Below, one piece after another: positions 27,547-37,021 of a stretch of 64,000 nucleotides of DNA. The notes under the pieces are model-generated. The model was not told where the DNA came from. It did no database searches and was given only the letters and a program-made list of their open reading frames with translations. The DNA is from Rossellomorea aquimaris (lineage in GTDB: Bacteria > Bacillota > Bacilli > Bacillales > Bacillaceae_B). How positions within the stretch are numbered: position 1 is the stretch's first letter; every line of letters starts with the position of its first letter. Position numbers and translations under genes: made by a program. Location of the stretch: NCBI RefSeq assembly GCF_035590735.1, contig NZ_CP141595.1:3071001-3135000 (forward strand). The letters are read 5' to 3'.

Positions 27547-27603
27547 TATGAAATGTTGTCCTCCTCTATCGTTTACCCTATTAAGAGACGGTTTAGCCCC
27601 AAC

Positions 27604-27634
27604 AAAAAAAGCCAGGCCATTTTTAGCCTGACTC
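27604..27634 (-). terminator. Terminator of the 6S RNA transcript
   Basis: AGTCAGGC and GCCTGGCT form an 8-bp stem (one G-T pair) with a 7-nt loop, followed by TTTTTTT on the minus strand. Confidence 0.88.
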
Positions 27635-27664
27635 TTCATTCTATAGGATCTTCATTAAAAATCA

Positions 27665-27870
27665 TGTTTGGACGAGTCCCAATCGTGCCGTCGCCATCAT
27701 TTCCTTCGTTTTGAACCCGCTCTCGGCAGGTGGGTGCTTTATTCCACTATTTGTTAGTCCTCGGCATGAGGCATGAACGCCTAGTAGAAACGTCAAGCTC
27801 CCGAAGTTTGAAGTGTTCGGTCAAAACTGTTAGGTAAAAACGTCGCACACATCAGGACTCGTTTGTGATT
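27665..27870 (-). ncRNA. bsrA: 6S RNA (6S-1/BsrA type)
   Basis: Global regulator that binds sigma-A RNA polymerase as an open-promoter mimic. Evidence: it lies between tcdA (yrvM) and aspS, the locus of B. subtilis bsrA; GAGTCC near the 5' end pairs with GGGACTC near the 3' end to close the rod; the 5' part GAGTCCTGATGTGTGCGAC and the segment ACTTCAAACTTCGG resemble Bacillus 6S-1. A strong promoter (27877-27905) and a terminator (27604-27634) bracket it. No translatable gene is seen here. Ends are approximate; mature length about 200 nt. Confidence 0.85.
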
Positions 27871-27876
27871 GTTTAA

Positions 27877-27905
27877 ATAATATCATATCACCTTGATGAT
27901 TTCAA
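27877..27905 (-). promoter_or_regulatory. Sigma-A promoter of 6S RNA
   Basis: TTGAAA (complement of 27900-27905), 17-nt spacer, TATTAT (complement of 27877-27882), 5 of 6 in each. Predicted start about 27870. Confidence 0.8.
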
Positions 27906-27931
27906 CGAATGACCCCCGGAATTTATTTACA

Positions 27932-29701
27932 TTATTCTACATCCAGCGACAAGGATAACTCTTTTAATTGAGCTTCACTCACTTCACCAGGAGCATCCGT
28001 CAATACACAGCTTGCACTTGCCGTTTTAGGGAACGCAATAGTATCGCGAAGATTTGTGCGTCCAGCAAGGAGCATCACTAAACGGTCCAGACCAAGGGCG
28101 ATTCCGCCATGTGGAGGTGTTCCATATTCAAAGGCTTCCAATAGGAACCCAAACTGCTTTTCTGCTTCTTCTTTTGAGAAACCAAGTACTTTAAACATCT
28201 TTTCTTGAATATCACGCTCATAAATCCGAAGGGATCCCCCTCCTAGCTCGTAACCATTCAATACTAGGTCATAGGCTTCTGCACGGACTGAGGAAGGATC
28301 TGTCTCGAAACGTTCCAGGTCTTCTCTCACCGGCATCGTGAATGGATGGTGGGCAGCATAATAACGGTTCTCCCCTTCATCAAACTCAAGCAACGGCCAG
28401 TCGGTCACCCATAGGAAATTGAATTTTGTTTCATCAATCAGTTTCAATTCTTTTCCTAATTTCAGACGAAGGGCACCCAGTGCATCTGCCACTACTGATT
28501 TTTTATCCGCCACGAATAGCAATAGGTCTCCCGCTTCTGCATTCGCTGAAGCAGAGATTTGCGCAGCGTCCCCTTCTGTCACAAATTTGGAAATAGGTCC
28601 TTTTAAGCCTTCTTCTTCTACCTTTAACCAGGCAAGCCCTTTTGCGCCGAAACGTGCAACAAACTCTGTTAACCCATCAATATCTTTACGGGAATACTGG
28701 GAAGCCCCGCCTTTTACGTTGATCAGTTTTACCTGACCACCGCTTGCTACAGCACCTGCGAATACTTTAAATCCGGATTCCTTCACGATTTCCGAAACAT
28801 TGATCAGTTCCATTCCAAAACGCGTATCCGGTTTGTCTGAACCGTATCGACTCATGGCATCATCATACGTCATTCTTTGGAATGGTAATTGAACATTCAG
28901 GTCTTTCACATCATCCATCAGCTTCTTCATCATGTCTTCTACAAGGGAAATGATTTGTTCTGTATCCATGAAACTCATTTCCATATCAATCTGAGTGAAT
29001 TCCGGCTGACGATCTGCTCGAAGATCTTCGTCACGGAAACAGCGGGCAATTTGGTAATAGCGGTCGAAACCGGATACCATCAGCAATTGCTTGAAGATTT
29101 GCGGTGATTGTGGCAGCGCGTAAAATTCACCTTGGTGAACACGGCTAGGCACTAAATAGTCACGGGCCCCTTCAGGCGTACTCTTTGTTAAAATCGGTGT
29201 TTCCACATCCAGGAATCCATTTTCGTTTAAAAAGTTACGGAACGATGTTGTAACATTATGACGCATTCTCAATGTTTCCATCATCGCTGGTCGGCGAAGA
29301 TCTACGTAACGGTACTTCAAACGGACATCATCCGACACTTCCATTTGATCATCAATCATGAAAGGAGGGGTCTTCGCTTCATTAATGATTTGAACCTCTT
29401 CTACATGAATTTCCACTTTCCCCGTTTTCAGGTTAGGGTTGACCGTTCCTTCTCCTCTTGCTACGACAGTACCCGTTACACTAAGTACATACTCATTACG
29501 GATTTTCTCCGCAAGGGCGAGGGCTTCTCCTGATAAATCCGGATTAAAGACGACTTGTACGATTCCTTCTCTGTCACGAAGGTCGATGAAGATTAATCCA
29601 CCCAGATCCCTTCTCTTTTGCACCCAGCCTTTAATCGTAATTTTTTCACCGATGTATGATTCTGTGATATCTCCGCAATATGCTGTTCTTTTTGTCATCA
29701 T
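27932..29701 (-). CDS. aspS: Aspartyl-tRNA synthetase
   Basis: 589 aa, class IIb enzyme of the bacterial type. N-terminal OB-fold anticodon-binding domain ([32 protein letters not shown]), motif 2 in [22 protein letters not shown], the bacterial GAD insertion (about 280-410), and motif 3 [17 protein letters not shown] near the C-terminus. AGGAGG precedes two adjacent ATG codons (29701 and 29698); the second has the better spacing, so the protein may be 588 aa. Its start is 29 nt behind hisS, so both are read from the histidine T-box promoter. Confidence 0.97.
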   Translation of the reverse strand: MMTKRTAYCGDITESYIGEKITIKGWVQKRRDLGGLIFIDLRDREGIVQVVFNPDLSGEALALAEKIRNEYVLSVTGTVVARGEGTVNPNLKTGKVEIHVEEVQIINEAKTPPFMIDDQMEVSDDVRLKYRYVDLRRPAMMETLRMRHNVTTSFRNFLNENGFLDVETPILTKSTPEGARDYLVPSRVHQGEFYALPQSPQIFKQLLMVSGFDRYYQIARCFRDEDLRADRQPEFTQIDMEMSFMDTEQIISLVEDMMKKLMDDVKDLNVQLPFQRMTYDDAMSRYGSDKPDTRFGMELINVSEIVKESGFKVFAGAVASGGQVKLINVKGGASQYSRKDIDGLTEFVARFGAKGLAWLKVEEEGLKGPISKFVTEGDAAQISASANAEAGDLLLFVADKKSVVADALGALRLKLGKELKLIDETKFNFLWVTDWPLLEFDEGENRYYAAHHPFTMPVREDLERFETDPSSVRAEAYDLVLNGYELGGGSLRIYERDIQEKMFKVLGFSKEEAEKQFGFLLEAFEYGTPPHGGIALGLDRLVMLLAGRTNLRDTIAFPKTASASCVLTDAPGEVSEAQLKELSLSLDVE

Positions 29702-29730
29702 GTTCTCCTCCTAGTCAAAATCAACGGGTA

Positions 29731-31005
29731 CTATTTACCAAGTTTGCCTTTCACATTTTCTACAAAACGATCAAGACTTACTTCTTCCTGTTCACCACTA
29801 GACATATCTTTCAGGTTGATTTTATTTTCCTGTAATTCGTTGTCACCAATGACGGCTACATATTTCGCTTCATAACGGTCTGCTGCTTTAAATTGACCTT
29901 TCACCTTTCGATCCAGGTAATCCTTCTCTGAAGAAATTCCTACTTGTCTTAAATTGTGAAGAAGCTTAACCGCATAATCTTTTGCCTCTTCCCCCAATGA
30001 AACGATAAAGCAATCGACGCCCCGCTCGATTGGAAGTTCAACGTTTTCAGCTTCAAGTGCCGAAAGTAATCTTTCGATACTGAAGGCAAAACCGATTCCT
30101 GGAGTTTCCGGACCACCGATCATCTCGACCAATCCATTGTAGCGTCCACCGCCACAAAGGGTCGTGATGGCTCCAAAGCCTTCTGCATCACTCATGATTT
30201 CAAAGGCTGTGTGGTTATAATAATCAAGGCCGCGAACAAGAGTCGGATCGACTACGAATTCAACATCCATCCCGGTCAAGTGCGTTTGGACTTTTTCAAA
30301 ATAGGCTTTCGATTCATCATTTAAGTAATCGAGAATCGATGGCGCCGTAGCCATCAATTCATGGTCACGGTCTTTTTTACAATCGAGAATACGTAATGGA
30401 TTCTTCTCCAAACGATTCTGACAATCTCCGCAAAATTCATCGATTCTTGGTTTAAAGTGATTGATAAGCGCTTCTCTGTGAGCGTTTCGACTGCCCGTAT
30501 CACCAAGACTATTAATGACTAACTTTAATTGAGTAAGTCCCAGTTTCTTGTAAATCCCCATCGCTAACGAAATCACTTCTGCATCAATCGCCGGATCTTC
30601 ACTTCCCAATGCCTCAACCCCGAACTGGACAAATTGGCGGTAACGGCCAGCTTGTGGCCTTTCATACCTGAACATTGGACCGGAGTAAAAGAGCTTTGTC
30701 GGTTGATTTGGATACCCGAAAATTTTATTTCCTACAAAGGAACGAACAACAGAAGCGGTTCCTTCAGGTCGGAGCGCCAAGCTTCTGCCTCCTCGATCTT
30801 CAAACATATACATTTCTTTTTGAACGATATCCGTCGTATCCCCTACACCTCTCGTAAACAACTCGCTCGCCTCAAAGACAGGTGTGCGGATTTCTTTATA
30901 CTGATAGGCGTGACAAAGGTTCTTCGCCACTTCCTCTACATACTGCCATTTTTCTACTTCACCTGGTAGAATGTCCTGTGTACCTCTTGGAATCTGAATG
31001 GACAA
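29731..31005 (-). CDS. hisS: Histidyl-tRNA synthetase
   Basis: 424 aa, class II. Start [20 protein letters not shown], motif 2 at [30 protein letters not shown], the histidine-specific motifs [15 protein letters not shown] and [13 protein letters not shown], motif 3 [12 protein letters not shown], and the C-terminal anticodon domain ([13 protein letters not shown]). The start is TTG at 31005 with AAGGAGG upstream. The T-box leader upstream governs hisS and aspS together. Confidence 0.97.
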   Translation of the reverse strand: MSIQIPRGTQDILPGEVEKWQYVEEVAKNLCHAYQYKEIRTPVFEASELFTRGVGDTTDIVQKEMYMFEDRGGRSLALRPEGTASVVRSFVGNKIFGYPNQPTKLFYSGPMFRYERPQAGRYRQFVQFGVEALGSEDPAIDAEVISLAMGIYKKLGLTQLKLVINSLGDTGSRNAHREALINHFKPRIDEFCGDCQNRLEKNPLRILDCKKDRDHELMATAPSILDYLNDESKAYFEKVQTHLTGMDVEFVVDPTLVRGLDYYNHTAFEIMSDAEGFGAITTLCGGGRYNGLVEMIGGPETPGIGFAFSIERLLSALEAENVELPIERGVDCFIVSLGEEAKDYAVKLLHNLRQVGISSEKDYLDRKVKGQFKAADRYEAKYVAVIGDNELQENKINLKDMSSGEQEEVSLDRFVENVKGKLGK

Positions 31006-31049
31006 GTTGATTTCCTCCTTTTATAAAAGCAAATTGATATTTATGTAAA

Positions 31050-31326
31050 TAAAAAAAGCCCTCAGTCCCTTGTATATCATACAAGGGACGAGAGCTGTTA
31101 TTCCCGTGGTGCCACCCTAATTGAAGTCTATAAAGACCTCCACTTAGCCAGTTAACGCCTGGTACGTTCATCTCCTACTAAAGAAACTTTTTCAGAGAGA
31201 AACCTCCTGAGTGTTCATTCACTAAGTCACATTGTAGAAATGCTCTCAGCCAAGGCATTTCCTCTCTTTACACGTGGGTGTCAGCTACTATGCTCGATCA
31301 ACGGTTTTTGTAAATGTTATTTTATT
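31050..31326 (-). promoter_or_regulatory. T-box riboswitch (histidine) of hisS-aspS
   Basis: The minus strand carries AGGGTGGCACCACGG (complement of about 31105-31118) and behind it a terminator, TCCCTTGTAT/ATACAAGGGA extended by CTCTCG/TGAGGG-type pairs, with a T-run at 31050-31057. CAC at 31211-31213, in GAACACTC, is the likely histidine specifier. Uncharged tRNA-His should allow read-through into hisS and aspS; whether tRNA-Asp is sensed as well cannot be told from the sequence. Confidence 0.92.
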
Positions 31327-31332
31327 TCTATA

Positions 31333-31361
31333 ATGATACGGATGCCGTTAGTTCATGTCAA
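31333..31361 (-). promoter_or_regulatory. Sigma-A promoter of hisS-aspS
   Basis: TTGACA (complement of 31356-31361), 17-nt spacer, TATCAT (complement of 31333-31338). Confidence 0.88.
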
Positions 31362-31380
31362 GAGGTTAAAGAAAATTTCG

Positions 31381-31557
31381 TTACGATCTTTCCATTTTCT
31401 TTTTCAGCAGCTTAACTTCTTTCAACGATAACCCGAACTCAGAAGCAAGTTCCACATTCAAGGCATCTTTCTCACGTTCTAGAAACTGATGAAAATCCAC
31501 ACCGAACAGCTGGTTATCACCATTTGCATTCATAAACCCTTTTTCACTTGACCTCAA
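31381..31557 (-). CDS. Small conserved hypothetical protein upstream of hisS
   Basis: 58 aa, basic C-terminus (LSLKEVKLLKKKMERS) after an acidic middle (FHQFLEREKDALNVELASEFG); the second half reads like a helix-turn-helix fragment (ELASEFGLSLKEVKLLKK). B. subtilis also has a small gene here (yrzK). Start is uncertain: TTG at 31557 has AAAGG about 9 nt upstream, while an ATG pair at 31566/31563 sits on top of it. No function can be given. Confidence 0.6.
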   Translation of the reverse strand: MRSSEKGFMNANGDNQLFGVDFHQFLEREKDALNVELASEFGLSLKEVKLLKKKMERS

Positions 31558-31757
31558 TTCCATCATCCTTTCAAAACAATCCTTAACTCTATCATTTCCA
31601 ATTACCTATTTTTATTTCGTTTTAGAGGAATTTAATTTTTTTTATCGTATTAAACCCATAAGGGATTTTTTTGATAAATCGTTGGAATTTTGATCAATAT
31701 CTAAGTGAAAAGATCCGATAATACTATGGGTGTTTGTATTTTAAACAGGAGGTGAAG

Positions 31758-33500
31758 ATGATTAAGAAGATAATTGCATCGATACTGATTGTGCTCATGA
31801 TCATTCCTTTTCAGCCACTTGAAGCTGATTATGCACATGCAGAAGCCGGCACGGCCACGATCAGTGTTTCGACTCTGAATGTCCGTACGGGGCCAGGACT
31901 GAGCTACCCTGTTCTGACGAAGGTACATAGAGGGGAAGAGTACAGTATAGTAGACACACAAAATGATTGGTATAAGGTCAGGACCGATAGTGGAGATGGC
32001 TGGGTAGCCGAATGGCTTGTCTCAGCAGAATCTGCCGCTTCCGATGTTTCTCCCAAACAGGAAAGACGGGTTAACACCGATGGGTTACGCGTCAGAAAAG
32101 GGCCAAGCACCTCTGAAGGAGTTGTGACGGTTCTAAACACCGGTGATAGAGTAACCGTTTCCGACGAAGAGGGTGAATGGCTGTTCATCGAATGGGGAAA
32201 TGACAGCGGCTGGGTGCATGAGGAATACGTGTCGGAAAACAACACAACTTCTTCCCCATCGAAAAAAAGTGAGAATGAACAAGGGATCATCACCGACAAC
32301 TCCCTTAATGTTCGAACCTCCCCTTCTCTTCAAAGTTCTGTCCTGGGAGTATTGAACAAGGGTGATCACGTAAATGTAACAGGAAGTCTCAGCGGGTGGT
32401 ACGAGATTCAATTTGGCAGCGACAAAGCATGGGTGAACGATGCATATGTGGAATTCTCGTCGAGCACTATTGACAGGGAGCCTGCCTCGACGTCCACAGA
32501 TCTTATTGGAATCATTACGGTTCACGGTTTAAATGTCCGTGATGAAACCTCTTTAAACGGGAACATCGTTGGAAAGGTCTCAAAAGGGGAGAAATATTCC
32601 TTATTAAAAGAAAAAAACAATTGGTATCAGATTAAGCTCTCAAATGGGAAAAAAGGCTGGATTGCCGGTTGGTATGTCCAAAAAACCGTTACTGCCTCAG
32701 CTCATGAGAGTGAACCATCTTCAGAAAATGAAAACGTCACAGTCCTTCACAACGGTACCAATATCAGAAGTGAAGCAAACGCCCGGGCAAGCGTCATCGA
32801 ACGGGGCTCCAGTGGTGACACCTTCCCCGTTATCAGCAAAAACGGAGATTGGTATGAAATTGAATTAGAGGACGGCAGTGCAGGTTTTGTTGCCGGCTGG
32901 GTGGTGTCCATCCGATCCAGCAACGGGGAAAACACCACTCCTTCACGCAAGCGGAGCGGCGGCTTACAAGATAAAGTCGTGGTGATTGATCCGGGGCATG
33001 GAGGCAGAGACAGCGGAACGACGGGAGCAAGCGGGACATTGGAAAAGCTCCTTACCATGAGAACCGGGGAACTCCTTGCCGAAAAGCTAAAGAGCGCTGG
33101 AGCCAAAGTGGTCTTAACAAGGAAAAACGATGAATATCTTTCATTACCATCAAGGGTATCATTATCTCATTATTATCAGGCTGATGCCTTTATCAGCCTC
33201 CATTTTGACAGCATTCTTGATTCCTCTATCGTCGGGCATACTACCTACTATTATCAAAGTCAGCAGAAAGATCTCGCAGAGGAAATTCATGGAAGCCTGG
33301 CAGATCGGTTACCAACGAGAGACCGCGGTGTAAGAGTAGGAGATTATCACGTTGTCCGTGAAAACAACCAGCCGGCTGTCCTGTTGGAACTGGGATTCTT
33401 GAGTAATCCGGCAGAGGAAGCCAACGTCAATACACAGTATTTTCAAGACCTGGCGGCAACGGCTATCTATCATGGGTTAGGGGATTATTTCTCCGACTGA
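31758..33500 (+). CDS. N-acetylmuramoyl-L-alanine amidase with five SH3 domains (YrvJ-like)
   Basis: 580 aa secreted autolysin. A signal peptide (MIKKIIASILIVLMIIPF..., cleavage probably after AHA at about 27) is followed by five bacterial SH3 repeats (about 30-95, 100-160, 175-235, 250-312, 325-385), each with an LNVR or LRVR motif and a Gly-Trp-rich end such as GWVAEWLV, and a C-terminal Amidase_3 domain (about 405-580) with zinc ligands in VIDPGHGGRDSG, FISLHFDS and LLELGFLSNPAE. It should cut stem peptides off glycan strands, the SH3 modules holding it to the wall. ATG at 31758 behind AGGAGG. Same neighbour (dtd) as B. subtilis yrvJ. Confidence 0.93.
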   Translation: MIKKIIASILIVLMIIPFQPLEADYAHAEAGTATISVSTLNVRTGPGLSYPVLTKVHRGEEYSIVDTQNDWYKVRTDSGDGWVAEWLVSAESAASDVSPKQERRVNTDGLRVRKGPSTSEGVVTVLNTGDRVTVSDEEGEWLFIEWGNDSGWVHEEYVSENNTTSSPSKKSENEQGIITDNSLNVRTSPSLQSSVLGVLNKGDHVNVTGSLSGWYEIQFGSDKAWVNDAYVEFSSSTIDREPASTSTDLIGIITVHGLNVRDETSLNGNIVGKVSKGEKYSLLKEKNNWYQIKLSNGKKGWIAGWYVQKTVTASAHESEPSSENENVTVLHNGTNIRSEANARASVIERGSSGDTFPVISKNGDWYEIELEDGSAGFVAGWVVSIRSSNGENTTPSRKRSGGLQDKVVVIDPGHGGRDSGTTGASGTLEKLLTMRTGELLAEKLKSAGAKVVLTRKNDEYLSLPSRVSLSHYYQADAFISLHFDSILDSSIVGHTTYYYQSQQKDLAEEIHGSLADRLPTRDRGVRVGDYHVVRENNQPAVLLELGFLSNPAEEANVNTQYFQDLAATAIYHGLGDYFSD

Positions 33501-33540
33501 TGCTGCCGAGAGAACAATATAAAATATAAATAAAATAAGA

Positions 33541-33575
33541 AAAGCTGATCCTGAAATTTGAAGGATCAGCTTTTC
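33541..33575. terminator. Bidirectional terminator between yrvJ-like gene and dtd
   Basis: AAAAGCTGATCC / GGATCAGCTTTT, 12-bp perfect stem with an 11-nt loop, T-rich on both strands, between two converging genes. Confidence 0.9.
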
Positions 33576-33576
33576 T

Positions 33577-34017
33577 TTATTTACTTTCTATAATTAACGT
33601 AACCGGACCATCATTTGTTAACTTCACGTCCATCATGGCTCCAAAAACGCCCGTTTCCACTTTAACACTTTTTTCTTTTAGTACCTTATTAAAGTAGTCG
33701 TAAACAGACTCTGCGTGATCGGGCTTCGCTGCACTCATGAAGTTTGGCCTTCTTCCCTTTCGACAGTCCCCGTAAAGAGTGAATTGAGAGATGGAGAGAA
33801 TTTCACCTTCTACATCCAGTAAAGAATGATTCATCTTCCCCTCTTCGTCTTCAAAAATACGCAGGTTCACTACTTTGTCCGCAACATAACGAGCGTCTTC
33901 TTCCGTATCTTCATGGGTAATCCCCACAAGCAATACAGCACCTGAACGAATGGCTCCCTTTACTTCTCCATCAACAGTGACGGAGGCTTCTTTACTTCTT
34001 TGAAGTACAACCCTCAT
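33577..34017 (-). CDS. dtd: D-aminoacyl-tRNA deacylase
   Basis: 146 aa. Removes D-amino acids (and glycine from tRNA-Ala) from tRNA. The family's two cross-subunit motifs are present: [17 protein letters not shown] with the catalytic Thr at about 80, and the Gly-cisPro-type segment [14 protein letters not shown] at the end. [17 protein letters not shown] is the usual N-terminus. AAGGAG precedes the ATG; it follows relA by 13 nt, so it is the second gene of relA-dtd as in Bacillus. Confidence 0.96.
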   Translation of the reverse strand: MRVVLQRSKEASVTVDGEVKGAIRSGAVLLVGITHEDTEEDARYVADKVVNLRIFEDEEGKMNHSLLDVEGEILSISQFTLYGDCRKGRRPNFMSAAKPDHAESVYDYFNKVLKEKSVKVETGVFGAMMDVKLTNDGPVTLIIESK

Positions 34018-34030
34018 AAAGAAATCTCCT

Positions 34031-36220
34031 TTAGTTCATGATTCTTCTTACAGCATAAATATCTGAAATTTGTTTAATTCTTTCCACGACTTTGTGTAAG
34101 TGGGATATATTTTGAATCGAAATGGACATATTGATGGTTGCCACTTTATTTCGATCGGATTTTCCACTTACAGCCGATATATTCGTCTTCGTCTCGTTTA
34201 CCGCCTGAAGCACTTCATTCAAAAGGCCTCTGCGATCGTAACCGGAGATTTCAATATCCACATTGTATTCTTTACGGTCATTTCTATCACTTTCCCATGA
34301 CACTGGAATGAGTCGCTGCTCTACTTCATCCGCCATTACGTTTGTACAATCGGCACGATGCACAGAAACTCCACGGCCTTTCGTGATAAACCCTACGATC
34401 TCATCCCCGGGAACAGGGCTGCAGCAACGGGATAAACGGATAAGAAGATTGTCAATGCCCTCTACCTGGACACCGGCATCTTTTTTACGCTTGACTGGTT
34501 GGGAATTCAGTTCCTTCATCGTTTCTTCCAGGTTGTCTTCCTGTTCACGTTTCTTCCGGTCTCTCTCCGTTAAGCGATTGGCGATTTGAGCCGCCGTAAT
34601 CCCGTTGTAGCCAACGGCTGCATACATATCTTCTTCGTTTGAGAAGTTAAACTTCTCAGATACACGTTTAATATTTTCAGGAGTCAGGATTTCTTTCACA
34701 TCGAAATCTTGATTCTTGATTTCTTTTTCTACTAAATCCCGGCCTTTTTCAATATTTTCTTCTCTTCGCTGCTTTTTGAAGAATTGCTTGATCTTATTCT
34801 TCGCTTGAGATGTTTGCGCAAGCTTCAGCCAATCCTGACTGGGGCCGTAAGAATGCTTGGAGGTGAGAATTTCAATGATATCCCCCGTTTTCAACTTATA
34901 GTCAAGAGTGACCATCTTACCATTTACCTTGGCACCGATCGTTTTGTTACCGATTTCTGAGTGTATGCGATAAGAAAAGTCGATAGGAACAGATCCCGAC
35001 GGCAGTTCCAGTACATCTCCTTTAGGTGTGAACACAAAGACCATATCAGAGAAGAGATCAATCTTAAGAGATTCCATGAACTCTTCCGCATTGGCAGATT
35101 CGTTCTGGAACTCTAATATTTCCCTGAACCAGGAAAGCTTCTTCTCGAAGGAAACCGTCTCGTTCGCTTCTTTTCCTTCTTTATATGCCCAGTGTGCCGC
35201 TACACCGTACTCAGCGATTTGGTGCATTTCAAGCGTTCTGATTTGCACTTCAAGAGGATCCCCTTTAGGTCCGATGACAGTTGTATGAAGAGATTGATAC
35301 ATATTCGGCTTCGGCATGGCAATATAATCTTTGAATCTGCCAGGCATTGGCTTCCAGCACGTATGGACGATACCCAAAACGGCATAGCAATCCTTAATGC
35401 TATCTACTACTACACGCACTGCCAACAGGTCATAAATTTCATTAAACTGCTTGTTTTGAAGAGCCATTTTGCGATAAATGCTGTAAATATGTTTAGGACG
35501 GCCAGAGATTTCCGCTGTGATTTTCACGTCGCCTAACTTATCCTTAACCTCATTTACAACGTCTTCTAAATACTCTTCACGCTCCGCACGCTTTTTCTTC
35601 ATCAGGTTGACGATACGATAATACTGTTGAGGATTTAAATATCGGAGCGACGTATCCTCTAATTCCCACTTAATCTTCGAAATCCCTAAACGATGTGCCA
35701 AAGGAGCAAAGATTTCCAGTGTTTCATTTGCAATTCTTCGCTGCTTCTCCTGGGGCAAATGTTTCAACGTTCTCATATTATGCAGACGGTCTGCCAATTT
35801 AATCAGAATGACACGGATATCCTGAGCCATCGCCACAAACATTTTTCGGTGATTTTCAGCCTGTTGCTCTTCCTGTGACTTGTATTTAATCTTTCCAAGC
35901 TTTGTGACCCCATCTACAAGCATGGCCACTTCAGCATTGAATGCTTCCTCAATTTCCCCAAGAGAAACACCGGTATCCTCCACGACATCATGAAGAAAAC
36001 CGGCAGCGACGGTTGCCGGATCCATTTCCAGATCCGCGAGTATTCCCGCTACCTGGATGGGATGAATGATATAGGGTTCACCAGACTTCCGGTACTGCTC
36101 ACTATGGGCATCCCTTGCATACTCATAGGCTTTCTGGACCATTCCTACATGCTCATCGTTTAAGTATTCTCTTGTTTTATCAATAACCTGTTCCGGGGTT
36201 AGTACTTGATCTTTAGCCAT
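34031..36220 (-). CDS. relA: Bifunctional (p)ppGpp synthetase/hydrolase RelA (Rel)
   Basis: 729 aa, long RSH protein of the stringent response. HD hydrolase domain near the start ([44 protein letters not shown]), synthetase domain at about 240-350 ([38 protein letters not shown]), TGS domain at about 390-450, zinc-finger region ([27 protein letters not shown]) and C-terminal ACT domain. Both active sites look intact. Start at 36220 ([11 protein letters not shown]) has AAAGGTGAT upstream. It has its own promoter although it follows apt. Confidence 0.97.
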   Translation of the reverse strand: MAKDQVLTPEQVIDKTREYLNDEHVGMVQKAYEYARDAHSEQYRKSGEPYIIHPIQVAGILADLEMDPATVAAGFLHDVVEDTGVSLGEIEEAFNAEVAMLVDGVTKLGKIKYKSQEEQQAENHRKMFVAMAQDIRVILIKLADRLHNMRTLKHLPQEKQRRIANETLEIFAPLAHRLGISKIKWELEDTSLRYLNPQQYYRIVNLMKKKRAEREEYLEDVVNEVKDKLGDVKITAEISGRPKHIYSIYRKMALQNKQFNEIYDLLAVRVVVDSIKDCYAVLGIVHTCWKPMPGRFKDYIAMPKPNMYQSLHTTVIGPKGDPLEVQIRTLEMHQIAEYGVAAHWAYKEGKEANETVSFEKKLSWFREILEFQNESANAEEFMESLKIDLFSDMVFVFTPKGDVLELPSGSVPIDFSYRIHSEIGNKTIGAKVNGKMVTLDYKLKTGDIIEILTSKHSYGPSQDWLKLAQTSQAKNKIKQFFKKQRREENIEKGRDLVEKEIKNQDFDVKEILTPENIKRVSEKFNFSNEEDMYAAVGYNGITAAQIANRLTERDRKKREQEDNLEETMKELNSQPVKRKKDAGVQVEGIDNLLIRLSRCCSPVPGDEIVGFITKGRGVSVHRADCTNVMADEVEQRLIPVSWESDRNDRKEYNVDIEISGYDRRGLLNEVLQAVNETKTNISAVSGKSDRNKVATINMSISIQNISHLHKVVERIKQISDIYAVRRIMN

Positions 36221-36282
36221 GATCAAAATCACCTTTGTATTTTAATATATTTCACTAGTGTTCGATTTTAATGATTGTTACT

Positions 36283-36311
36283 ATTATCAAAAAAAAATAG
36301 GGTTATGTAAA
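36283..36311 (-). promoter_or_regulatory. Sigma-A promoter of relA-dtd
   Basis: TTTACA (complement of 36306-36311), 17-nt spacer that ends in nine T, GATAAT (complement of 36283-36288); 5 of 6 in each hexamer. Confidence 0.72.
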
Positions 36312-36409
36312 GGGTTTAGTGTAAAATTCTCAGATTCCATCTATTTTCGTCGATACTTGTCGAAGAAAAAATCCGAATTATCTTCACCTACCGTCTGATT
36401 GACCCTTCA

Positions 36410-36455
36410 AAATAAAAAATAAGGGCTGACATTCAAAACCAGATGTCAGTCCCTT
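36410..36455 (-). terminator. Terminator after apt
   Basis: AAGGGACTGACAT / ATGTCAGCCCTT stem (one mismatch pair), 10-nt loop, then TATTTTTTATTTT on the minus strand. It isolates apt from relA. Confidence 0.85.
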
Positions 36456-36508
36456 AAGTTAACAGTATATCACATAGTATATACTTATATGAGAATTGAT
36501 AAACAATA

Positions 36509-37021
36509 TTAGTATTGCATTAATGTAAGAATATCATAGTTGTCAAGCTTGTCGCGACCATCCAGGTACGTTAATTCGATTAAGAATGCAGTACCGGCCA
36601 CAATTCCACCCAGTTCTTCTACAAGCTTAATGGTAGCTTCGATCGTGCCACCCGTTGCTAGCAGGTCATCCGTGATAAGAACTCGTTGCCCAGGTTTGAT
36701 TGCGTCTTTATGAATCGTCAGAGCGTCTTTACCGTACTCTAATCCGTATTCTTTTTGAATGGTTTCACGCGGTAACTTACCAGGTTTACGTACAGGCGCA
36801 AAACCTACTCCCAATGCATACGCCACTGGGCACCCAATGATGAACCCTCGTGCTTCCGGTCCGACAACCAGGTCGATTTGTTTCTCTTTTGCATACTCTA
36901 CGATTTGATCTGTCGCGTATCTATATGCATCACCATTATCCATTAATGTAGTGATGTCTTTAAACTTAATTCCTTCTTTAGGCCAATCCTCAACGATCGT
37001 AACATATTGTTTTAAGTCCAT
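36509..37021 (-). CDS. apt: Adenine phosphoribosyltransferase
   Basis: 170 aa. Converts adenine and PRPP to AMP in purine salvage. The PRPP motif [21 protein letters not shown] is at about residues 115-135; the N-terminal [16 protein letters not shown] and [18 protein letters not shown] are family-specific. AGGAGG stands 9 nt before the ATG. The start lies within the last 10 nt of recJ, so apt translation is coupled to recJ. Confidence 0.97.
   Translation of the reverse strand: MDLKQYVTIVEDWPKEGIKFKDITTLMDNGDAYRYATDQIVEYAKEKQIDLVVGPEARGFIIGCPVAYALGVGFAPVRKPGKLPRETIQKEYGLEYGKDALTIHKDAIKPGQRVLITDDLLATGGTIEATIKLVEELGGIVAGTAFLIELTYLDGRDKLDNYDILTLMQY

Noticed and set aside
27604..27905. Small protein gene between tcdA and aspS
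   Set aside because: No frame with a plausible start and ribosome-binding site; structure, position, promoter and terminator fit 6S RNA.
31904..32525. Two minus-strand frames of 130-131 aa opposite the SH3-amidase gene
   Set aside because: Antisense shadows of the SH3 repeats; no independent coding evidence.
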